Shown here: positions 18,117-25,599 of the stretch, piece by piece | Numbering within the stretch: position 1 is the stretch's first letter | Layout of the letters: the number at the start of each line of letters is the position of its first letter | Source of the DNA: an uncultured Oscillospiraceae bacterium | GTDB lineage: Bacteria; Bacillota; Clostridia; Oscillospirales; Oscillospiraceae | Assembly (NCBI GenBank): GCA_910587785.1 | Contig: CAJUOA010000010.1 | Location: 1-52,299 of the forward strand | Reading direction: 5' to 3' | Length of the DNA: 52,299 nt | Made by a program: the position numbers and the translations under genes | Notes under the pieces: model-generated | Told to the model about the DNA's origin: nothing | The model's input: the letters and a program-made list of their open reading frames with translations, nothing else | Database searches by the model: none

Positions 18117-20063
18117 TTACAGGGAATCCACCTCTTCCAGCCACAGGCGCGCCGCGGCGTCGCTGGGCATCCGCCAGTCGCCCCGGGGGCTGAGGGCCAC
18201 GGAGCCCACCTTGGGGCCGTCGGGGAGGCAGGAGCGCTTGAACTGCTGGGCAAAGAAGCGGCGGTAGAAGCTGTGGAGCCACTTGAGGATTACCGCCCGG
18301 CTGTAGGTGCGGCCGAAGGCCCGCTCCGCCAGGCGCAGGACCTTCTGGGGGCCGAAGCCCCAGCGGAGGATATAGTAGAGGAAGAAGTCGTGGAGCTCAT
18401 AGGGCCCCACCAGGTCCTCGGTGCGCTGGCTGATCTCCCCCTGGACCGCCGGGAGGAGCTCCGGAGAGACGGGGGTGTCCAGGATGTCCTCCAGCACATG
18501 CGTCAGGTCCTGGTCCTTCTTCAGGTTCTCCCGGGCCACATGCTCCACCAGATAGCGCACCAGGGTCTTGGGGATGGAGGCGTTGACGGCGTACATGCTC
18601 ATGTGGTCGCCGTTGTAGGTGCACCAGCCCAGGGCCAGTTCGCTGAGGTCCCCGGTGCCGATGACCAGGCCCCCGGTCTGGTTGGCCACGTCCATGAGCA
18701 CCTGGGTCCGCTCCCGGGCCTGGGCGTTCTCGTACGTCACGTCCTGGTCGGCCATGGACTGCCCGATGTCCCGGAAGTGGCTCTTCACCGTCTCACCGAT
18801 GGGCACGGTGCGCAGCGTGGCCCCCATGCGCTCGGCCAGGATGACGGCGTTGTTTTTCGTCCGGTCCGTGGTGCCGAAGCAGGGCATGGTGATGGCGATG
18901 ATGTCGCTGGCCGGGCGGTTGAGCATCCCCATGGCGAGGGCCGTGATAAGCAGGGCCAGGGTGCTGTCCAGCCCGCCGGAGAGGCCCACCACGGCGGTCT
19001 TGGCCCCGGTGTGCTCCAGCCGCTTCTTGAGGCCCAGGGCGGCGATGGTCAATATCTCCTCGCACCGCGCCGCCCGGTCGGCGGCGTTGTCCGGGATGAA
19101 GGGGGCGGGGGACACGTCCCGGCGGAGCTTCACGGCGGTCCGCTCCAGGGAGAAGGCGCTCCGGCCGATGCCGAGCCCGTGGGCGTCGTCCAGGGGCGTC
19201 GAGGCCGGAGGGGCGAAGGTGTTCATCCTCCGGCGGTCGTAGAGGAGGCGGCCCACGTCGATCTCCGCGATGGTCAGCCCCGCGGCGAAGCGGCGCTCCG
19301 CCAGAAGGGCCCCGTTCTCGGCGATCATGTTGTGGCCGGTGAAGACCACGTCCGTGGTGGATTCCCCCTCCCCGGCGTCGGCATAGACGTAGCCGCAGCA
19401 GAGCCTGCCGGACTGCCCCACCACCAGCTGCCGGCGGTAGGCGGCCTTGCCCACCACCTCGTTGGAGGCGGAGAGGTTCAAAATCACCGTCGCCCCCGCC
19501 CGGGCCAGGGCGGTGGAGGGGGGCTCCGGGGCCCAGAGGTCCTCGCAGATCTCCACGCCAACCACCAGGCCCGGCAGGGTATCGCACTCCAGGATCACGC
19601 GGTCGGAGAGGTGGACATTCTCCTTGCCGGCCAGGGACACCAAGGTGTCCACGCCCTTCCCGGAGGCGAACCAGCGCTGCTCATAGAACTCCCCGTAGTT
19701 GGGGATATAGGTCTTGGGGATCAGACGCAGGATCTCTCCTCTCTGTATGACGGCGGCGCAATTATACAGCTTGTTGTCCCATTTGTTCCGCACCGGCAGA
19801 CCGATGGCCGTGAGGACATCCAGGTTTTTCGTGGCCTCCAGGATGGTCCGCAGGCCCTCCCCGGCCCCGTCCAGGAGGGTGTCCTGAAGAAAGAGGTCGG
19901 CGCAGGTGTAGCCGGTCAGGCACAGCTCCGGCAGTACCAGGAGTTTTACCCCCTGCCGCTCGGCCTCTCGCATCATGGTGAAAATTTGTTCCGCGTTGTA
20001 CCGGCAGTCGGCGACCTTGATCTTAGGCGTACCGGCAGCGGTGCAGATGAATCCGTCCTTCAT
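18117..20063 (-). CDS. nadE: Glutamine-dependent NAD+ synthetase
   Basis: NadE makes NAD+ from nicotinate adenine dinucleotide, ATP and glutamine. The 648-residue protein has an N-terminal nitrilase-type glutaminase (Glu in LPELCLTGYTC near residue 46, Lys in PKTYIPNYGEF near 115, Cys in VGVEICEDLW near 170) and a C-terminal ATP-pyrophosphatase synthetase with the PP-loop SGGLDSTLALL near 365. It therefore makes its own ammonia. AGAGGAGG precedes the ATG. The promoter is covered by a perfect palindrome, suggesting repression in response to NAD or precursor status. Confidence 0.96.
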   Translation of the reverse strand: MKDGFICTAAGTPKIKVADCRYNAEQIFTMMREAERQGVKLLVLPELCLTGYTCADLFLQDTLLDGAGEGLRTILEATKNLDVLTAIGLPVRNKWDNKLYNCAAVIQRGEILRLIPKTYIPNYGEFYEQRWFASGKGVDTLVSLAGKENVHLSDRVILECDTLPGLVVGVEICEDLWAPEPPSTALARAGATVILNLSASNEVVGKAAYRRQLVVGQSGRLCCGYVYADAGEGESTTDVVFTGHNMIAENGALLAERRFAAGLTIAEIDVGRLLYDRRRMNTFAPPASTPLDDAHGLGIGRSAFSLERTAVKLRRDVSPAPFIPDNAADRAARCEEILTIAALGLKKRLEHTGAKTAVVGLSGGLDSTLALLITALAMGMLNRPASDIIAITMPCFGTTDRTKNNAVILAERMGATLRTVPIGETVKSHFRDIGQSMADQDVTYENAQARERTQVLMDVANQTGGLVIGTGDLSELALGWCTYNGDHMSMYAVNASIPKTLVRYLVEHVARENLKKDQDLTHVLEDILDTPVSPELLPAVQGEISQRTEDLVGPYELHDFFLYYILRWGFGPQKVLRLAERAFGRTYSRAVILKWLHSFYRRFFAQQFKRSCLPDGPKVGSVALSPRGDWRMPSDAAARLWLEEVDSL

Positions 20064-20099
20064 AAAGTATTACCTCCTCTAAGCAGTTTTTGCGGTTTT

Positions 20100-20137
20100 G
20101 TTGGTAGTATTGTACTACCAACAGGTGTAAAATGCAA
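20100..20137 (-). promoter_or_regulatory. nadE promoter covered by a 23-bp palindrome
   Basis: On the minus strand TTGCAT (20132-20137), a 17-bp spacer and TACAAT (20109-20114) form the promoter. The perfect dyad GTTGGTAGTA-TTG-TACTACCAAC (20100-20122, plus-strand reading) covers the -10. Its position is that of a repressor operator. The cognate regulator is not in this window and I could not match the site to a known NAD regulator motif. Confidence 0.75.
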
Positions 20138-20432
20138 GGGGAGGTTAGATGGACTGCCGCGAAAGCGGCCTGGGAGGACACTTTTCTGCCTGGAACAGAC
20201 GCCCCCTGATACTGGAGTTCACATCTGCAGGCCGGTTGATTCGCCGCCGCGTCCTCTTGAGTGGTAAACAATAATTTGAAGTTGTAGAATATGTGTAAAA
20301 TCGTTCGCGAATTTGGAGAATCGAACCCCAAACGGGGCATATATTAGAAGGAGAAATGCCAGTTAAGCTTGCACATTATATAAAAAAGAGCCTGCTGATT
20401 TGTCGAAATCTTACAGGATTAACAGCGCTGTA
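20138..20432. other. Intergenic region without a gene
   Basis: No credible gene. It contains a GTTCGCGAA box (20303-20311) that matches the half-site of the operators at 30186 and 31534, and a small hairpin (CCCC-AAA-CGGGG region, about 20325). Confidence 0.4.
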
Positions 20433-20461
20433 TTGACAAACTGATGGAAGAATGCTATAGT
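20433..20461 (+). promoter_or_regulatory. Promoter of the oligopeptide transporter operon
   Basis: Consensus TTGACA (20433-20438), 17-bp spacer, TATAGT (20456-20461). Transcription would start near 20468, leaving a leader of about 200 nt before the first gene. Confidence 0.85.
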
Positions 20462-20514
20462 GTTCACAGAACCGACACAAATTTTCATCTCTGCAAAATT
20501 TCAGGGACGCGCCG

Positions 20515-20556
20515 CCAAAAGTACTTTTGGCCCAGTCTGCCCTACCGGCAGACTGG
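20515..20556 (+). promoter_or_regulatory. Paired hairpins in the transporter leader
   Basis: Two stems lie back to back in the 5' leader: the palindrome CCAAAAGTACTTTTGG (20515-20530) and CCAGTCTGCC / GGCAGACTGG (20532-20556, 5-nt loop). There is no T run, so they are not a simple terminator. They may protect the mRNA or form a regulatory leader. Confidence 0.45.
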
Positions 20557-20663
20557 AAGGTCAATGGCTACCCCCTGTTTTTTGACCGCCGGTTTGGAGA
20601 TGGGCTCTTCTTGTCTTGGCGGTTAAAAATAATATTATTCTAAATTGTAGGAGGACCAAGTGT

Positions 20664-22916
20664 ATGAAGAGAATTGTTGCTCTGCTCCTGGCTATGGTCA
20701 TGGTGCTGGGCCTCGTCGCCTGTGGTGGCGGCGGCGGCAACGGCGACACGCCCAACCAGGAGCCCACCACCACCCCCAGCGAGCCCAGTGAGCCCGGCGA
20801 CACCCCCCCAGCTGAGCCCGGCGCGTTCGTGCCCGTCACCTATGAGTGGGATGTGCTGTACGACAACGTCTTCGGCCCCTTCTGGGAGGGCCTGCAGGAC
20901 GGTCTGGCCGCCGTGGACCTGGACGAGCGGCTCGTGAAGATGGCCTACGCGGAGTCCAAGCTCCTGGCCTCCGGCGCGTTCGTGCCCTACACCGGCATCG
21001 GCGGCAACTACGCTATCAACCGCGTCGTCCCCTATACCACCGCCAGCGTGGACTGGGGCAATGACACCAACCGCTTTGAGTCCGTCCTCTTCCTCACTGA
21101 CAGCTATGTCAGCACTGAGGAGCGGGCTGTCCTCAAGGAGAAGTGGAACGAGCTCAAAGGCACCGGCACCTACTGGGAGTGGGCCAAGAATTATATGCTC
21201 GAGCAGGGCCACACCCTGGGCACCGACTATGCCAGCACCTACGGCGGCGATCCCACCACCTGGGACTGCATGGCCCGCTGGGACAGCAACGACAGCCTGT
21301 TCGTCTGCCGGACCCTGGATAAGCTGGTCAAGTACGACTGTGAGAACGTTATGCAGCCCGCCTTGGCCGAGAGCTGGGAGGTCAACGAGGACAGTAGCAA
21401 GTTCACCTTCCACATCCGCCCCGGCGTGAAGTGGGTCGACTCCCAGGGCCGTGAGGTCGGCGAGGTCCAGGCCGACGACTGGGTTGCCTCCCTGCAGCAC
21501 GTCGCCGACTGCGGCGGTGGCCAGGAGGAGCTCTTCTGCGGCGTCATCGCTGGCTATCTGAACTACGTTGACGGTTCTGACCCCGACTTCACCCACGTGG
21601 GCGTCAAGGCCCTCGACAAGTACACCCTGGAGTACACCCTGGAGAAGCCCTTCTCCGTGTTCCTCACCATGCTGACCTATGACGGCATCGCTGCGCCTCT
21701 GTGCCGCAGCTACTACGAGTCCCAGGGCGGTAAGTTCGGCGCTGAGTTCGATCCTGCCTCCAGCAGCTACACCTACGGCAGCTCTCCCAACAATATCGCC
21801 TGCTGCGGCCCCTTCCTGATCACAAGCTGGACTGAGAAGAACTCCATGGTCTTCAAGCCCAACCCCGCCTACTGGGATCCCGACAGCATCAAGATCAACT
21901 CCGCGACACTCTACTTTATCAGCGGCAGCGATCCCCTCCAGAGCTACAACATGGCCCAGAAGGGTGAGATTGTCGGTGCCAGCCTGAACGCCAACTCCCT
22001 GGAGCAGGCCAAAAAAGACGGCGTCTTTGATGACTACCACTTCCAGACCCGGCTGAACTCCACCACCTATGGCAACTTCTGGTGCCTGGCCCGTCTGGGC
22101 TTCGCCAACTTCAACGATGCCAACCGGATGGTCTCTCCCCAGAGCCACGAGAGCGCCGATTCCATCGACCTTGGCGCCGGGGTCTACACCTCCGACATCC
22201 TGGACGACGCCGCCCGCGCCCACAGCGCGGTCAACAACGCCAACTTCCGTCTGGCTGTGAACATGGCCTTTGACCGCGGCGCTGTTCAGGCCCAGGGCAA
22301 CGGTGAGGAGCTCAAGTACGCCAGCCTGCGCAACAGCTACGTGCCCGCCACCTTCTCCTCCCTGACCAAGGACATGACGGTCACCCTGTATGACGGCACC
22401 TCTGTTACGTTCCCCTCCGGTGCCTGGTACGGCGAGATGCTCCAGTCCTTCCTGGATGATGCCGGTGTGCCCGTCAAGGTCTGGAACACCGAGATCGACG
22501 GCGGCAGCAGCGACGGCTATGACGGCTGGTACAGCCCCGAAAACGCTATGGCCTACCTGAACAAGGCCATCGAGGAGCTGGCCGCCCAGGGCGTCGAGGT
22601 CACCAAGGAGAACCCCATCCTGCTTGATGTCCCCACTAACAGCGGTGACCCCAGCAGCTACAACCAGATGGTCGCCTTCCAGCAGAGCCTGGAGGCCTCC
22701 CTGCAGGGCTATGTGAAGCTCAACCTGATCCTCGGCGACAACTATGACGACATCAACAACACCGGTTACTACACTGAGAAGGGCGAGGAGATCAACTACG
22801 ACTACGGCGTGACCGTCACCGGCTGGACGCCTGACTATGGTGACGCTGGCTGTTATCTGGAGACCCTGGCCAAGTACACCGGCAGAATGACCAAACCCTT
22901 CGGCTTCTGGGGTTAA
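20664..22916 (+). CDS. Oligopeptide-binding lipoprotein, circularly permuted
   Basis: An extracellular lipoprotein of the SBP_bac_5 (OppA/AmiA) family that should capture peptides for the ABC importer encoded next. A signal peptide with lipobox LVAC (Cys20) is followed by a Pro/Glu/Thr linker (25-52). The main lobe runs from about residue 210 (PALAESWEV, FTFHIRPGVKW) to a typical GWTPDYGDAGCYLETL near the end. It then stops at PFGFWG without the usual final 100 residues. Those appear at the N-terminus instead: residues about 60-165 (Y..LYDNV, YAESKLLASGAFVPY, RVVPYT, STEERAVLKEKWNELK) match the C-terminal segment of AmiA/AliA proteins. At 750 residues it is longer than usual. GTAGGAGG precedes ATG 20664. 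Confidence 0.88.
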   Translation: MKRIVALLLAMVMVLGLVACGGGGGNGDTPNQEPTTTPSEPSEPGDTPPAEPGAFVPVTYEWDVLYDNVFGPFWEGLQDGLAAVDLDERLVKMAYAESKLLASGAFVPYTGIGGNYAINRVVPYTTASVDWGNDTNRFESVLFLTDSYVSTEERAVLKEKWNELKGTGTYWEWAKNYMLEQGHTLGTDYASTYGGDPTTWDCMARWDSNDSLFVCRTLDKLVKYDCENVMQPALAESWEVNEDSSKFTFHIRPGVKWVDSQGREVGEVQADDWVASLQHVADCGGGQEELFCGVIAGYLNYVDGSDPDFTHVGVKALDKYTLEYTLEKPFSVFLTMLTYDGIAAPLCRSYYESQGGKFGAEFDPASSSYTYGSSPNNIACCGPFLITSWTEKNSMVFKPNPAYWDPDSIKINSATLYFISGSDPLQSYNMAQKGEIVGASLNANSLEQAKKDGVFDDYHFQTRLNSTTYGNFWCLARLGFANFNDANRMVSPQSHESADSIDLGAGVYTSDILDDAARAHSAVNNANFRLAVNMAFDRGAVQAQGNGEELKYASLRNSYVPATFSSLTKDMTVTLYDGTSVTFPSGAWYGEMLQSFLDDAGVPVKVWNTEIDGGSSDGYDGWYSPENAMAYLNKAIEELAAQGVEVTKENPILLDVPTNSGDPSSYNQMVAFQQSLEASLQGYVKLNLILGDNYDDINNTGYYTEKGEEINYDYGVTVTGWTPDYGDAGCYLETLAKYTGRMTKPFGFWG

Positions 22917-22963
22917 TCCATCCTACGGGTTGCCAGAAATGTAGGCCATAAGCCGATAACTGC

Positions 22964-23001
22964 GCTTGCGGGAGAATGGCTTGCGCCATTCTCCCGCAAG
23001 C
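22964..23001 (+). other. Intercistronic stem-loop after the binding-protein gene
   Basis: A 17-bp perfect stem (GCTTGCGGGAGAATGGC with its complement) and a 4-nt loop, no T run. In many importer operons such a stem keeps the upstream binding-protein mRNA abundant relative to the permease mRNA; that role is inferred. Confidence 0.75.
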
Positions 23002-23020
23002 CCTATTTGGGGAGTGAATT

Positions 23021-24613
23021 ATGCTAAAGTATCTGATCAAGCGGCTTATATTCGGTATTTTCGCCATTATCGCCGCGATGGCCATCGTCATGCTGTTGAT
23101 TTATACCTTCATGGACCGCGACCTGGTATTCGCCAAGGACCCCATGTTCACCCGCCAGACCAGCAACGCGCGTTTCGTGTATATGTATGCCAAATGGGAG
23201 GAGTACGGCTACCTGGACTACGTCCCCTATACGGAGTGGCTGCAGGATCTGGCCAACAAGGGGGAGATCGACGAGGAGACCCGCTCCGCCGCCGCCGCCT
23301 TTGGCCGCACGCCGGAGGAGGACTCCGAGGTGGTCCAGGAGTACGCCGCACGCTTCATCGAGGACTACCAATCCCAGGGCTATAGCATCGTCCGAAAAGA
23401 CGCGGAGCTGCTGGGCGGCCGGCTGGCCGCCGGCGGAGCGCAGGTTTTTTTTGCCCACCGGGATATTCCCCTGTTGAACCGGCTGTTCAGCTATCTGGGC
23501 AGCTTCATCACAGTGGACAGCATCCACTACTCAGAGCGGGAAGATCCCGCAGGGGTCGGCGTGGAAAATCCGGGCGTCACATTTACCCTGCACGATCCGG
23601 TATACGGCGGAAAGAAGTTCTCCCCCGCCATTATCGGTAACGGTACGGAGCACAAGTATCTTCTCTATTTCACAAGTGATTTCCCGTTCATCCACCAGAA
23701 CATTGCCACCATCAAGCTGGGCACCTCCTACACCGTCAATAAGGGCGTGGATGTGTTCGCAACCATGACCCAGAGCCAGGGCTCCTACGTCCTCTCTGAC
23801 ACCACCTTCCCCACGGGCCTGCAGGAGCAGGCTGCGGACAACCTGCACGAGGCCACCTACAGCCCTGGCAGCCTGGCCACCGGCGGGGAGTTCCTTCAGG
23901 CCCGCTACACGGATGACTACACCAACGTAGACACGATCAAGCAGTCCTACGCCAAACTGGGCTTCTCCTTCGTCATCGGCATCATCGCCGTAGTCGTTTC
24001 GTACCTGCTGGGTGTGCCGATGGGCATCCTCATGGCATTGCGGAAGGACGGCCTCATCGACAAGCTGGGCACGATGTACGTGATCTTCATCAGCGCGGTG
24101 CCGTCCCTGGCGTACATCTTCATGTTCCGCGCCATCGGCGACTCGGTCTTCCACCTGCCGACGACCTTTGACCTGGAGAAGGGGTCGAAGTTGATGTATG
24201 TCCTGCCCATGATCTCCCTGGCCCTGCCCCAGGCGGCGGGCACGATGAAGTGGCTGCGCCGGTACATGATCGACCAGATGAACTCCGACTACGTCAAGTT
24301 CGCCCGGTCCGGCGGCCTGACCGAAGGGGAGATTTTCCGCAAGCACATCCTGAAAAACGCGGCCATCCCCATTTTCAACGGCATCCCCGGCTCCATCATC
24401 TTCGCCATGACCGGGGCTATCATCACTGAGCGGCTCTACTCCGTCCCCGGTGCCGGCGGCCTGCTGACGGATGCCATCGCCGCCTACGACAACGGCGTTA
24501 TCGTGGGCATGGCCCTCTTCTACTCGGCGCTGTCGGTGATCTCCATGATTTTGGGCGATATTCTGATGGCTGTGGTAGACCCGCGGATCTCGTTCACAGA
24601 AAAGGCTAGGTGA
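23021..24613 (+). CDS. oppB: Oligopeptide ABC transporter permease, OppB/AmiC type
   Basis: Membrane permease subunit, 530 residues. One N-terminal helix (about residues 7-30) is followed by an extracellular region of about 270 residues and then a standard five-helix MetI-like core. The core includes the EAA-type loop (NSDYVKFARSGGLTEGEIFRKHIL, cited in part, near residue 430) that docks on the ATPases, and ends VVDPRISF. Streptococcal AmiC also has a large loop after helix 1, which supports an Ami-like importer. It would form the channel with the OppC partner; the genes overlap by 4 bp (GTGA). Confidence 0.92.
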   Translation: MLKYLIKRLIFGIFAIIAAMAIVMLLIYTFMDRDLVFAKDPMFTRQTSNARFVYMYAKWEEYGYLDYVPYTEWLQDLANKGEIDEETRSAAAAFGRTPEEDSEVVQEYAARFIEDYQSQGYSIVRKDAELLGGRLAAGGAQVFFAHRDIPLLNRLFSYLGSFITVDSIHYSEREDPAGVGVENPGVTFTLHDPVYGGKKFSPAIIGNGTEHKYLLYFTSDFPFIHQNIATIKLGTSYTVNKGVDVFATMTQSQGSYVLSDTTFPTGLQEQAADNLHEATYSPGSLATGGEFLQARYTDDYTNVDTIKQSYAKLGFSFVIGIIAVVVSYLLGVPMGILMALRKDGLIDKLGTMYVIFISAVPSLAYIFMFRAIGDSVFHLPTTFDLEKGSKLMYVLPMISLALPQAAGTMKWLRRYMIDQMNSDYVKFARSGGLTEGEIFRKHILKNAAIPIFNGIPGSIIFAMTGAIITERLYSVPGAGGLLTDAIAAYDNGVIVGMALFYSALSVISMILGDILMAVVDPRISFTEKAR

Positions 24614-24618
24614 AAAGT

Positions 24619-25587
24619 ATGGAATTTGATTACAGTCAATTTGGCCTCAGCACGGAGGAGCTGTTCTCTCATGTGGACAACAATGACCTGGAGTCCGAAA
24701 AGATCACCGCGCCCCGCTACTCTTATTGGAAGAGCGTATTCCGGGTGTTTTTCCGGAATAAGTTCAACATTGTGATCTTGACGCTGCTGGCGTTCGTCAT
24801 TTTGATGTCCTACCTGTACCCCGCCTTTACGGACTACGACCGGTTCGGAAGCCTGCTCGACATGGAAGCCAAGCACCTGACCCCCGCTGCGGCCATTGAA
24901 AAGTTCGGCTTCCACATCAAGTACATCTTCGGCACCGGCGGCGCGGGCGAGTCCACCTTCGACGCCATCTGGTACGGTGCGCAGATCTCCCTCTCCCTGG
25001 CCTTCATCTGCGCGGCCATCAATATGACCATCGGCGTGGTCCTGGGTGCCCTCTGGGGCTTCTCCAAGAAGGTGGACAGCGTGATGATCGTGATCTATAA
25101 TATCGTCGCCAACGTCCCTTACATTCTCCTGCTGTCCGTGCTGGTGATGCTCTTCAGGGCCACCTTCTGGACCATGGTCTTCGCTATGACGCTGACAGGG
25201 TGGCTGGGCATCGCCTACTCATTGCGTGTGCAGGTCATCATCATCCGGGACCGGGAGTATAACCTGGCCTCCCGGTGCCTCGGGACCTCCACCGTCAAGA
25301 TCGCCATGAAGAACATCCTGCCCTTTATGACCAGCATCATCGTGACCATGCTGGCCGCGGAGGTCCCCGGCTACATCTCCTACGAGGTGTTCCTGTCCTT
25401 CCTGGGCCTGGGCATGAACGATATCACCTTGGGTAAGTTGATCTACCTGGCGCAGAACGCCATGGTGACGCCGGGCTGGGGCTGGGAGTTCTGGTGCCCC
25501 GTGTTCGTGGCATCCATCATCACCATCGTGCTGTACCTGGTGGGCCAGAACCTGGGCGACGCGTCCGACCCGCGGACCCATATGTAA
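24619..25587 (+). CDS. oppC: Oligopeptide ABC transporter permease, OppC/AmiD type
   Basis: Second permease subunit, 322 residues. A cytosolic N-terminus is followed by one helix (IVILTLLAFVILMSYLYPAF, near residue 55), an extracellular loop, and five further helices with the EAA loop NLASRCLGTSTVKIAMKNIL. It ends with the family signature DASDPRTHM. The ATG at 24619 was chosen (AGGTGA five nt upstream); a GTG at 24610 overlapping the oppB stop is also possible and would add three residues. Pairs with OppB as the translocation pore for peptides. Confidence 0.93.
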   Translation: MEFDYSQFGLSTEELFSHVDNNDLESEKITAPRYSYWKSVFRVFFRNKFNIVILTLLAFVILMSYLYPAFTDYDRFGSLLDMEAKHLTPAAAIEKFGFHIKYIFGTGGAGESTFDAIWYGAQISLSLAFICAAINMTIGVVLGALWGFSKKVDSVMIVIYNIVANVPYILLLSVLVMLFRATFWTMVFAMTLTGWLGIAYSLRVQVIIIRDREYNLASRCLGTSTVKIAMKNILPFMTSIIVTMLAAEVPGYISYEVFLSFLGLGMNDITLGKLIYLAQNAMVTPGWGWEFWCPVFVASIITIVLYLVGQNLGDASDPRTHM

Positions 25588-25599
25588 GGAGGCAGAGAT

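Noticed and set aside
17913..20267. A 784-codon open frame on the plus strand
   Set aside because: Antisense to nadE and the radical SAM gene. It has no motifs and crosses both genes and the nadE promoter.
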